This document shows positions 1 through 6,613 of a stretch of 19,060 bases of DNA, piece after piece (within the stretch, counting starts at the first letter, position 1; every line of letters starts with the position of its first letter). Where the stretch lies: contig JAZUNN010000053.1 of NCBI GenBank assembly GCA_045604155.1, positions 1-19,060 on the forward strand. Reading direction: 5' to 3'. The notes beneath the pieces were generated by a model. The model searched no databases. It had not been told where the DNA came from and saw nothing but the letters and a program-made list of their open reading frames with translations. Source of the DNA: JAISGQ01 sp045604155 (lineage in GTDB: Bacteria; Bacillota; Clostridia; Oscillospirales; Acutalibacteraceae). A program made the translations under genes and the position numbers.

Positions 1-23
1 ATTTGAATGTCCTCCTTTTGCTT
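1..23 (-). promoter_or_regulatory. Ribosome binding site of a gene starting just left of the window
   Basis: Read on the minus strand, positions 19-11 give AAAAGGAGG. Eight bases later come the bases AT at the window edge, so a start codon ATG straddling the edge is possible if the next base is G. The gene itself cannot be seen. The site forms the 3' arm of a 12-bp inverted repeat whose partner is at 59-70. No convincing promoter was found between this site and the terminator at 141-170, so how the gene is transcribed is unclear. Confidence 0.5.
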
Positions 24-70
24 TTTTGTGTGCAGTTGGCAGACCGCACCTTTATTTTAAGCAAAAGGAG
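12..70 (-). promoter_or_regulatory. 12-bp inverted repeat that would mask the ribosome site
   Basis: The arms at 12-23 (CTCCTTTTGCTT) and 59-70 (AAGCAAAAGGAG) are perfect reverse complements separated by 35 bases. In minus-strand RNA the 3' arm contains the GGAG of the ribosome site, so folding would hide it. The loop holds a smaller GTGC/GCAC pair. The pairing is seen directly. A role in translation control is inference and depends on a gene lying beyond the left edge. Confidence 0.5.
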
Positions 71-105
71 CTTTTATTTCTTCCTCATCTATGTAATTCT
101 TCCCG

Positions 106-130
106 AACCACGCGTCTAACGCGTGGTTTT
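106..130 (+). repeat. 9-bp hairpin with ACGCGT arms
   Basis: Bases 106-114 pair with 120-128 around a 5-base loop, and four T residues end at 130. It resembles a weak plus-strand terminator, but no plus-strand gene precedes it inside the window. Read on the minus strand it has no T run. Its role is unknown. Confidence 0.4.
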
Positions 131-140
131 ACTTATACAA

Positions 141-170
141 GAAAAGCAGCCGAGGTTGCCCTCGGCTGCT
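141..170 (-). terminator. Rho-independent terminator of the secreted-protein gene
   Basis: An 11-bp perfect stem (160-170 with 145-155) with a 4-base loop is followed on the minus strand by TTTTC. It lies 21 bases beyond the stop codon at 191-193, so it ends that transcript before the putative gene at the left edge. Confidence 0.85.
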
Positions 171-190
171 GAAATTTTATTTATTGCAGA

Positions 191-2203
191 TTATGCAACG
201 GAGTTGATGATAACATCATACTCGATGAGGGAGTAACCAGCAGGAGATTCGCCGGTGTACTTGGTGCCCCATTCGTTGTAACCGCCAGCGAGACGTACAG
301 CCTGGTTGCCGTTCTTCTCGGTGTAGTTACCGGTATCTTCATACCACCATGCATCGCCAGCTGCGAAGTCGATAAGGTTTGTTACGTCCTTACCGTCAAC
401 ACGTACTGCAACAACTTCTGCATCAACGGTCTTGCCGGCACCGACAATGATGGTCGGGCAGACATACCAGGTGTAGTATACGGGAGTCTCAGTTGCAACG
501 CTGATGGTGAACTGCTCGCCAATCTTAGCGTTTACAGCATTAGCGGTGATACCTGCGGGGATCTTGTTAGCATCGTCAACTTCCTCAGGCTTGAGACCTG
601 CCCAGCTGTATGCCCAGTCACTTGCGGTGTTGTCAGCGCCGATTGCTACGAATGCATAGATGTCGCCGTCGCCGGTAACATTTACAGTACCCTCAGAAAG
701 TACTACAGTCTCTTCGGTAGTGGTGTCTTCAGTGGAGGTAGCTGCCTTGTAGGAGCCTTCGCCGAAGTAATACCACTTGTTGGAACCGTCGAGGAGAGCC
801 TCGCCAGTACCTGCATATCTCTCAGCGGGGCCACGATAGAAGCCGTCGCCTACAGAGAATACCTGCTGGATTGCCCAGTCATTGGAATATACGGTAATGT
901 CGCCAAGATAGAAGATTCTGTCGGTATCCCAGGAAAGCTGGATAGCAGGATAGCCGATTCCTCTGTAATCTTCCCAATACTTCATGTAGATACCATTGCC
1001 CTTAATGGTAGTGCCTTCGTTGGTACCAACGCCAGCGATGCCGCCTTCACCGAAGTAGCTGTCGCCCCACTTACCGTTGATTTCATGAACCTTACCGAAT
1101 GCCCAACCGGTAGCAAGATTGAAGTCATAAATGTCATATGTGTCGCCGGTGTATACGAAGATAGCACCCTTGTCATGGATGTAGCCGTTTGCCTTCTTCT
1201 TACCGGTTGTACCCTTGAGAGGTGTATCATCCTCTTCTTCCTCTTCAGCAGCAGCTACAAGAGTCTTATCACATCCGCCAGTGCCAAACTCTTCAGGAAG
1301 GGTAAGGTCGATGGTGAATACACAGGAATCGGTCCAAGTTGCACCATTCAAACTATCGGTAATCCAACAGTTGTTAATGCAAACTTCGAGGTCAACGCCG
1401 TTATCCTTAACGAATACATATGCGCCATTAGCAATTTCAACGCCATCCATCTCGATGGTTACGTCAGCAGTAACATCTGCCTCAGTGTAACCAGCTTCAC
1501 TAAGAACAGTATAGAAGTTGGGCATTGTAAAGTAAGCATTCATAGAACCTGAAATTCCGCCGTTCCAAGCAGCAGCATCATTTATTCTATAAATGTAAGT
1601 ACCTGTACCAAGATCATCAGTGCTGGTAGCAGTTGACCACCAGTTGCCGCAATCCTGATAGGAGAAAGTAGCAGTGTTCTTTGCCTCTTCTTCAGTATCA
1701 GAGCCGGAAGTGTCGGTTGCAGACTCTTCTTCCTCTACAGCCTCTTCAATTCCTGCGATGGTATAGGTCCACTCAACCCTCTGACCAGACCATGTAGTGG
1801 AAGCATATGCAGTTTTATCATTAATATAGAAGGTATGCTTACCGCTTGCAGAGTCATACCAGTCGCCAATGGAAACATCACTTCCATCAATGGTAAGTGC
1901 TACATTGGAAACAGTAATTCCATCGTCAGCTCCGTAAAATATCTCGAGCTGACACTGCTCGAAACCAGATCCCTCATTAAGGGTACCGCCAATTGTCTTA
2001 GTTCCGTTTGTTTTTACAGTATCAGTAGGACGTACCTGCGGCCACCAATTGAGAGCATCAGCATACATCTTTACTTCTACAGAAGATACCGCAGCCTTAG
2101 CAGTGATGCCGGTACCGATACCGGCAACGAGCACGCTGCAAAGCATACATACTGCAAGAGCAACTGCCAGTAAGCGCTTTGTCAGCTTAGAGTTTGTTTT
2201 CAT
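191..2203 (-). CDS. Secreted multi-module Trp-rich protein, putative carbohydrate binding
   Basis: A 670-residue protein of unrecognised family. Residues 1-37 are a signal peptide: a KR-containing start, a hydrophobic core and an AKA cleavage motif. After it come two modules with a shared NWW motif near their start (residues 52-54 and 187-189), each with a later V/I-x-x-DG strand and a W-rich end. A glycine/aromatic-rich module (about 338-485) and a last module (about 505-667, with VDGKDV and DAWW) follow. The linkers at 153-175 and 319-337 are strongly acidic. I see no catalytic motif, sortase signal, dockerin or membrane anchor, so release from the cell is expected. The Trp/Tyr-rich beta-type pattern suggests glycan binding, but this is inference. 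The start is supported by GGGAGG at 2212-2217, eight bases upstream. It has its own promoter and terminator and is divergent from an AraC-type regulator. Confidence 0.8.
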   Translation of the reverse strand: MKTNSKLTKRLLAVALAVCMLCSVLVAGIGTGITAKAAVSSVEVKMYADALNWWPQVRPTDTVKTNGTKTIGGTLNEGSGFEQCQLEIFYGADDGITVSNVALTIDGSDVSIGDWYDSASGKHTFYINDKTAYASTTWSGQRVEWTYTIAGIEEAVEEEESATDTSGSDTEEEAKNTATFSYQDCGNWWSTATSTDDLGTGTYIYRINDAAAWNGGISGSMNAYFTMPNFYTVLSEAGYTEADVTADVTIEMDGVEIANGAYVFVKDNGVDLEVCINNCWITDSLNGATWTDSCVFTIDLTLPEEFGTGGCDKTLVAAAEEEEEDDTPLKGTTGKKKANGYIHDKGAIFVYTGDTYDIYDFNLATGWAFGKVHEINGKWGDSYFGEGGIAGVGTNEGTTIKGNGIYMKYWEDYRGIGYPAIQLSWDTDRIFYLGDITVYSNDWAIQQVFSVGDGFYRGPAERYAGTGEALLDGSNKWYYFGEGSYKAATSTEDTTTEETVVLSEGTVNVTGDGDIYAFVAIGADNTASDWAYSWAGLKPEEVDDANKIPAGITANAVNAKIGEQFTISVATETPVYYTWYVCPTIIVGAGKTVDAEVVAVRVDGKDVTNLIDFAAGDAWWYEDTGNYTEKNGNQAVRLAGGYNEWGTKYTGESPAGYSLIEYDVIINSVA

Positions 2204-2252
2204 AACTTTTTCCTCCCTTTTTCATTGTGCTAACAATAAATGTATTAAAGTT

Positions 2253-2307
2253 AGTTTGCACAGTTAATACTATAACACATTTAATTGAGTTTGCAACTTG
2301 GCAAACT
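2253..2307. promoter_or_regulatory. AGTTTGC repeats around the promoter, candidate operator
   Basis: AGTTTGC occurs at 2253-2259 and 2288-2294, and inverted as GCAAACT at 2301-2307. The last two form AGTTTGC-N6-GCAAACT covering the -35 box. The first sits just after the predicted transcription start. The placement fits a repressor or regulator site; the protein that binds is unknown. Confidence 0.45.
2269..2296 (-). promoter_or_regulatory. Promoter of the secreted-protein gene
   Basis: On the minus strand, TTGCAA (2291-2296), a 16-base spacer and TATAGT (2269-2274), preceded by TGT as an extended -10. The predicted start of transcription is near 2262, giving a leader of about 59 bases to the ATG. 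Confidence 0.65.
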
Positions 2308-2727
2308 GCAAAAAAATATAATTATTTTATTGTTATATTTGACAGTTTTTTATTTAACCACATCTTCTCGCAAATTTAAAAACGGCTTATTTATGCGATT
2401 TTTAAGTTCAAACGTTTCACATAGTTTTATCATTTGCTTTATTAATGAATCGTAAATTTTTAATATTTCGATTCTGAAAACAATTATTTAACGAAGATAA
2501 ACAAATCGCATTAAGGTCAACACCACATCACATTTCACTGTTATTTATGTGCATATTGCTGCAAGCAGGGTTTATTTTACTATGTAATGAACAATAAAAC
2601 AATTTCATTTTTTCTCATGTTTTAAGGCTTTCCGATATTTGAAGCCAGATTTCTCCCGAAAACAAAACGCCTCAGGATGCATTCTTTTCCATGGTTTTGA
2701 TACTTTTTCTTTTCCTGTTATATTTAA

Positions 2728-2756
2728 TTGACATCCTGCTGCATTGATTGTATAAT
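2728..2756 (+). promoter_or_regulatory. Consensus promoter of the AraC-type regulator
   Basis: TTGACA (2728-2733), exactly 17 bases, then TATAAT (2751-2756). This is a perfect match to the housekeeping sigma consensus. Transcription would start near 2763, leaving a leader of about 43 bases with GGAGG just before the ATG at 2806. Confidence 0.85.
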
Positions 2757-2805
2757 TTTTAATGTATTTATTCTCTAATAATCACATAATCTTTCGGAGG
2801 GTAAT

Positions 2806-4347
2806 ATGGAACCTCTTATCATTGTATACGGTGAAGGTACGTCTAAAAGGAAAATCCGTCAGCTTGCCGACTGGCCTGCTCACGGATTTAAACTTATCGC
2901 CGAAATCAAAGGACGAGATGATGCTATTTCTCTGATTATTTCTCAGTCACCTTCTCTTGTAATAATAGATGCCACTCTCCCCATATCTGAGCTTCGTGAT
3001 ATAATGGAGATCACGCGGGCACGCGGCTTTGACGGACATTTTTTTCTTGTTTCTTCAAAGTCTGACTTCAAAGCTGCCTATACAGGACTGAAATATGGCG
3101 TCGACAGGTACATCCTTCTTCCTGCAGATCCTGCTGAGTTTGCCCATGAGCTGAAAGGGCTGCGTGAACGAATTTCAGAAAAGACGAAAAGCCTTGAAAT
3201 TCTTGAATTTTATCGCAGCAATGCAATGACTGAAACACTTCGCAATCTGGTGCTGTCCGGAAAAGCACCCGAAAAGATGGCACTGCGCACTTTTGGTCTT
3301 GAAGCTGATTCATATCAGGTTGCTATATTTGAGCCTCTTGCTTCTCCTGATATCTCATCATGCACCTCGTTTTCTCAGCTCGTCAAAAGCTCCGGTTTCG
3401 AGAGATTGCAGTGCAGCAGTTTCAATCATAACGGCACAGAGATTATTCTTATAAAAGGTACTTTTTCAATAGGTATTCTTCGTGAAATGATTTCAATGTA
3501 TGCTCATCAAGCTCACGAAAACACAGGTTTTTTCCTTTCACTCGGAAGGTCTGTCAGCTCCCTGTCTTCCATTAACATCTCTTATTCTCAGGCTAAATAT
3601 GCTTCCGACAGAAAATTTCTTGTGCCAAACAAGGGTAATATACTTACATACGATGCTTCGGTTGAGGCAAGACAGCGAGATCTTTCCATAGCCGAAGCAG
3701 AACATTTTATCAAACAGATTCTTGATTGTCTGCAGACATTCAAACGGCACAATGTCAAGAATGTTATTTCAAATCTTAGCGAATATATGATTTCAACTCA
3801 GGCTTCAAGCACTGAGGCCAAAGTATTTCTTACGGATATGTTCCTTCAGATAAAGGAATCCATGAAGCATATTTACAGTACCGCAAATATTACTCTTCTC
3901 TCAAATTCGGAAATAATTACCTTCATTAACCGTAAGTCTTTTATCAGTGAGGTGCTCGCTTTTTTCAGTGATCAGTTTGAATTTATCATGTCAAATATCG
4001 GCGGCACTTCCCGTGATTCTGTCCTCGATGATATTTTCTATTATATAGACCACAATTTCAGCGAATCAATAAAACTGGAGTCCCTTGCTCCTCTTTTTGG
4101 ATACAACAGTGCTTATCTCGGTAAGATTTTCAAAAAGGCTGCCGGGATGAGCTTCAACAGCTATGTTGATAAGCTGAGGATCGAACATTCAATAACTCTC
4201 CTGCGTAACAGTGAAATGAAGGTCTACGAAATTGCTCGTCAGATAGGCTATAAAAGCGTAGATTATTACCACAAAAAGTTCCGTGCAATAACAGGTGAAA
4301 GTCCTGCTGAGTACAGGAAGAGGTTTACTTCTGAGGATGAGCAGTAA
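2806..4347 (+). CDS. YesN-type response regulator, AraC DNA-binding domain, degenerate receiver
   Basis: 513 residues. Residues 3-125 have the length and layout of a receiver domain, including the usual W-x-x-x-GF segment (residues 23-28) and an aspartate at the phosphorylation position (D55 in IIDATLP). The N-terminal acidic pair is replaced by YG (residues 8-9), and the lysine expected before P106 is L105, so normal phosphorylation chemistry is doubtful. Residues 165-280 form the middle domain typical of YesN-like regulators, with a G-R-S-V-S...Y-S-Q-A-K segment. Residues 405-507 form the AraC-type double helix-turn-helix. The start is supported by CGGAGG at 2795-2800. No histidine kinase is nearby, so it is an orphan here. 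Members of this family often control carbohydrate-use genes; control of the divergent secreted protein is inference. Confidence 0.9.
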   Translation: MEPLIIVYGEGTSKRKIRQLADWPAHGFKLIAEIKGRDDAISLIISQSPSLVIIDATLPISELRDIMEITRARGFDGHFFLVSSKSDFKAAYTGLKYGVDRYILLPADPAEFAHELKGLRERISEKTKSLEILEFYRSNAMTETLRNLVLSGKAPEKMALRTFGLEADSYQVAIFEPLASPDISSCTSFSQLVKSSGFERLQCSSFNHNGTEIILIKGTFSIGILREMISMYAHQAHENTGFFLSLGRSVSSLSSINISYSQAKYASDRKFLVPNKGNILTYDASVEARQRDLSIAEAEHFIKQILDCLQTFKRHNVKNVISNLSEYMISTQASSTEAKVFLTDMFLQIKESMKHIYSTANITLLSNSEIITFINRKSFISEVLAFFSDQFEFIMSNIGGTSRDSVLDDIFYYIDHNFSESIKLESLAPLFGYNSAYLGKIFKKAAGMSFNSYVDKLRIEHSITLLRNSEMKVYEIARQIGYKSVDYYHKKFRAITGESPAEYRKRFTSEDEQ

Positions 4348-4375
4348 AAAAGCATCGGGCATTTCGCCCGATGCT
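4346..4375 (-). terminator. Terminator of ppa, between convergent genes
   Basis: A perfect 10-bp stem (4351-4360 with 4366-4375) with a 5-base loop. On the minus strand it is followed by six T residues (4351-4346), so it is a strong terminator for the pyrophosphatase gene. On the plus strand there is no T run, so for the regulator gene it would act only weakly. The T run overlaps the regulator's stop codon. Confidence 0.85.
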
Positions 4376-4383
4376 CATAAACA

Positions 4384-4920
4384 TTAAACATTTCCTGCAA
4401 ATACTCTGTCGTATTTGTCAAGGCACTTTTTGATTATTTCCATTGCAACTTCCTTGTTTGATACTTCCTGGACTACAGTCTTTGAGCCTTCAAGGGATTT
4501 ATAGACCTCGAAGAAATGTCTGATTTCATCAAACACGTGCTTGGGGATTTCGTTTATATCCTGGTAATTATTATAGGAAGGATCTCTGAAGGGGATTGCG
4601 ATGATCTTCTCGTCTGCTGCGTCATCATCTTCCATTACAAATACTCCGATAGGGTAGCATTCTACAAGTGTAAGAGGAAGAATGGGCTCCGAACAAAGAA
4701 CGAGAACATCAAGAGGGTCTTCGTCATCTGCAAGGGTTCTGGGGATGAATCCGTAGTTTGCGGGGTAATGGGTGGATGTATAAAGGACTCTGTCCATCTT
4801 CAGCAGACCTGTCTGCTTATCAAGTTCATACTTGTTCTTGCTTCCCTTGGAAATCTCAATACATGCCATGAATTTTTCGGGGGCGATTCGCTCTTTGGCG
4901 ATGTGATGCCATATATTCAT
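4384..4920 (-). CDS. ppa: Family I inorganic pyrophosphatase
   Basis: Hydrolyses pyrophosphate to two phosphates in the cytoplasm, pulling forward nucleic acid, protein and lipid synthesis. The 178-residue length is normal for the soluble family I enzyme. The family signature D-x-D-P-x-D-V is at residues 66-72 (DEDPLDV). Also present are YPANYGFIP (52-60) and the acidic metal-binding cluster EDDDAADEK (97-105). The ATG at 4920 has AAAGGGA about eight bases upstream. A near-perfect promoter lies at 4975-5003 and a strong terminator at 4346-4375, so the gene is probably monocistronic and well expressed. Family I enzymes use Mg2+, unlike family II DHH-type enzymes found in many other Firmicutes. 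Confidence 0.95.
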   Translation of the reverse strand: MNIWHHIAKERIAPEKFMACIEISKGSKNKYELDKQTGLLKMDRVLYTSTHYPANYGFIPRTLADDEDPLDVLVLCSEPILPLTLVECYPIGVFVMEDDDAADEKIIAIPFRDPSYNNYQDINEIPKHVFDEIRHFFEVYKSLEGSKTVVQEVSNKEVAMEIIKKCLDKYDRVFAGNV

Positions 4921-4974
4921 GTCGTCATTCCCTTTCTCTGATATCGTTTTTTCTTATTTCTCTTTACATCTGCG

Positions 4975-5003
4975 ATTTTAGCACATTGATATTTCTGTGT
5001 CAA
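4975..5003 (-). promoter_or_regulatory. Promoter of ppa
   Basis: On the minus strand, TTGACA (4998-5003), a 17-base spacer and TAAAAT (4975-4980), with TGC just before the -10 box (extended -10). Transcription should start near 4968, giving a leader of about 48 bases. Confidence 0.85.
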
Positions 5004-5083
5004 TTTGCCTTTTTATTTTTGGAGTTTTAAATGCTCTGCACAATTTTGATAAATGATTTTTGTGTATTATGCGAGGTGTTTTT

Positions 5084-5569
5084 ATGAGTCAGGTTATTTT
5101 ACTCTGCGGAAAAGTATGCTGCGGAAAAAGTTATTATGCAAAAAAGCTTTCTGAGGAAAGAAATATTGTGGTACTGTCGGTTGATGAACTTATGCTCAGT
5201 CTTTTCCCTGAATGTCTGGGCGACAAGCATTGCGAAACTGTAAGAAAAAGCAAGGAGTTTTTATCTCTGCAGGCTGAAAAAATCGCTGCGGCAGGCTGTG
5301 ATGTACTGCTTGAATACGGGCTCTGGGGCAAGGCGGAAAGAGATGAGCTTAGAGCAAGATTTGAAGCTCTTGGTCATGAGGTGAAGCTTGTATATATAAA
5401 GGCAAGCGATGAAAAGATACTTGAAAATGCGAAAAAGCGGAATGCTGACAGGGCAAATGGAAACGAAAAGTTCAGCTATGAAGCAGACGAAGCATTGCTC
5501 GGAAAATGCAACATGATGTTCTGTGAGCCTTCCGAGGATGAGTGCGATGAGATAATTTTAAATGGGTAA
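5084..5569 (+). CDS. Small P-loop ATP-binding protein, AAA_33-like putative kinase
   Basis: 161 residues. A Walker A motif, GKVCCGKS, is at residues 9-16. It is followed by LSVDELM (31-37), and then a segment with LLEYGLWGKAERDE (75-88), which resembles the second conserved block of small AAA_33-type kinases. Substrate unknown. The ATG at 5084 is chosen because GAGGTG (5073-5078) lies five bases upstream; a longer reading from a TTG at 5060 would place this site inside the gene. The gene diverges from ppa, and the C-terminal third is acidic with several cysteines. No clear promoter was found. A strong terminator follows. It may phosphorylate a small molecule, but nothing nearby indicates which one. 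Confidence 0.8.
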   Translation: MSQVILLCGKVCCGKSYYAKKLSEERNIVVLSVDELMLSLFPECLGDKHCETVRKSKEFLSLQAEKIAAAGCDVLLEYGLWGKAERDELRARFEALGHEVKLVYIKASDEKILENAKKRNADRANGNEKFSYEADEALLGKCNMMFCEPSEDECDEIILNG

Positions 5570-5575
5570 ATATTT

Positions 5576-5603
5576 AAGCCGTGGGCATTGCCCACGGCTT
5601 TTT
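5576..5603 (+). terminator. Terminator of the P-loop kinase gene
   Basis: An 11-12 bp stem (AAGCCGTGGGC with GCCCACGGCTT) with a 3-base loop, followed by five T residues ending at 5603, seven bases after the stop codon. In the opposite direction the downstream bases are A/T mixed, so it is at most a weak terminator for the ATPase operon. Confidence 0.85.
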
Positions 5604-5615
5604 ACATGATGAAAG

Positions 5616-5695
5616 TTAAGGGGCGCTGCCCCTTAAAACCTCGCAAGTGACTCTGTCCCTTGACTCTGCAATTTTTTAAAATTGAGCAAAACTTT
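5616..5695. repeat. Structured intergenic repeat, copy after ntpD
   Basis: Three hairpins in a row: 5616-5624 with 5628-5636 (9 bp, perfect), 5644-5651 with 5655-5662 (one mismatch), and 5669-5675 with 5678-5684 (7 bp). The block ends with AAACTTT next to the ntpD stop codon. It matches the right end of the element at 6429-6611 in order and in conserved bases: TCTGCAA before the last hairpin, AAACTTT after it, and a CTCTGTC loop. Confidence 0.65.
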
Positions 5696-5702
5696 GAGTT
5701 TT

Positions 5703-6374
5703 TTATGCCAGACCCTCACGCCTTCTGCGCTCCATTACGGTCTTTTCGATCATCATATCCTTGACCTTCATGAGTCTTGCTGTAGAGCTTCGCTCGTTTT
5801 CGTCAAGCTTCATGGTTATCATTCGGATAGTGTCGATATACTGGGGAATCATAACGTGCTCAAGGGCGTTTACTCTTCGACGGGTACGCTCGATTTCAGC
5901 GGCCAGAAGCTGGGTTGCCTTTTCCTTTTCCGCAAGCTCAAGAAGGCTTGGAAGAAGGTCGGACAGCTCATGAACAGCTGAGTCAAGGTCTCCTGAGGTA
6001 AATGCGAAGGAGTAGGGATAGATATCAGCAGGGTCAGGTGTACGGGTTTTGGCATCATACACGGGGATATCTACACTCATGACGTTCTTGAAGGATACGT
6101 CGAGGGAGACCTCCTGCTTCGGCATGAGCAGAGCGGTATCCATCATCTCGTCCTGCATGACACTTCGGGCAAGAATGAAGCTTTTGTTTGCTTCGATCAC
6201 TGCTGCCTCTACCCTTTCACGCAGTGCTTTATTCTCACGCACAAGGTCGAGAAACTGACGCATCAGCTCGTCACGCTTATCCTTGAGCAGTTTATGGCCT
6301 CGTCTGGCTGTTGCAAGGCGCTTTTTCAGCCTTGACAGCTCCATACGGGTAGGATTTACATTTAAGGTTGCCAA
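5703..6374 (-). CDS. ntpD: V-type ATPase subunit D (central rotor stalk)
   Basis: 223 residues. It forms the long coiled-coil shaft inside the A3B3 head and transmits rotation to the membrane ring. The N-terminal segment NPTRMELSRLKKRL (residues 7-20) and the C-terminal coiled coil rich in R, E and K match the family, as does the length. The start codon is TTG at 6374, with GGAGGTG (6381-6387) six bases upstream; no in-frame ATG is as well placed. It is the last gene of the operon. Unlike the other junctions, 239 non-coding bases packed with hairpins separate it from ntpB. Confidence 0.95.
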   Translation of the reverse strand: MATLNVNPTRMELSRLKKRLATARRGHKLLKDKRDELMRQFLDLVRENKALRERVEAAVIEANKSFILARSVMQDEMMDTALLMPKQEVSLDVSFKNVMSVDIPVYDAKTRTPDPADIYPYSFAFTSGDLDSAVHELSDLLPSLLELAEKEKATQLLAAEIERTRRRVNALEHVMIPQYIDTIRMITMKLDENERSSTARLMKVKDMMIEKTVMERRRREGLA

Positions 6375-6380
6375 TTTTCA

Positions 6381-6403
6381 CACCTCCAAAATGGGTGTTT
6401 TGG
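6381..6403 (-). promoter_or_regulatory. Ribosome site of ntpD with adjoining hairpin
   Basis: GGAGGTG on the minus strand (6387-6381) decides the TTG start at 6374. Directly upstream, CCAAAA (6386-6391 on the plus strand) pairs with TTTTGG (6398-6403) around six bases, and this stem includes the first two G residues of the ribosome site. Modest masking of the site is possible. Confidence 0.55.
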
Positions 6404-6428
6404 GGAATTATCAGTTGATTCCATATTC

Positions 6429-6611
6429 ATCGCCACGATAGTGGCGATACTGGGAACCCCCGCCGAGGGTTCCCAGCGTGAAACAGTCCACCGGACTGTT
6501 TCACTGCCCTCCTGCGGTTTTGTTTCAGGAAATTTCGCTGTCTGCGGACAGCGACCAAAGGCTCTGTCTTTGGAATCTGCAAGCCTTTGAAAAGGCTTGA
6601 CCTAAACTTTA
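6429..6611. repeat. Structured intergenic repeat with six hairpins, between ntpB and ntpD
   Basis: Six back-to-back hairpins: 6429-6448 (8 bp), 6450-6476 (10 bp), 6478-6504 (12 bp, 3-base loop), 6536-6553 (7 bp), 6555-6573 (6 bp) and 6580-6599 (8-9 bp). All arms are perfect. None has a T run, so operon read-through is expected. The right end, TCTGCAA...AAACTTT next to the ntpB stop codon, matches the element after ntpD. The repeat probably inserted inside the operon; a role in mRNA processing or in lowering ntpD expression is inference. Confidence 0.75.
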
Positions 6612-6613
6612 AG

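Larger units (their letters stand above)
2204..2805. other. 602-base AT-rich divergent intergenic region
   Basis: No credible coding sequence. It contains the promoters of both flanking genes at its ends. Between about 2320 and 2700 it is very AT-rich, with an AAACGTTT palindrome (2410-2417) and a distant inverted pair, ATGCGATTT near 2393 and AAATCGCAT near 2505. I saw no recognisable riboswitch or RNA gene. Confidence 0.6.

Noticed and set aside
1085..1552. 155-residue open frame on the plus strand inside the secreted-protein gene
   Set aside because: The minus-strand protein has a signal peptide, a ribosome site, a promoter and a terminator; the plus frame has none of these.
2410..2417. 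AAACGTTT palindrome as a possible catabolite-repression (cre) site
   Set aside because: The flanking bases do not fit the cre consensus around the central CG, and it lies far from both promoters.
5060..5083. Longer start for the P-loop kinase at TTG 5060 or ATG 5069
   Set aside because: These would place the GAGGTG ribosome site inside the gene, and the Walker A protein begins normally at 5084.
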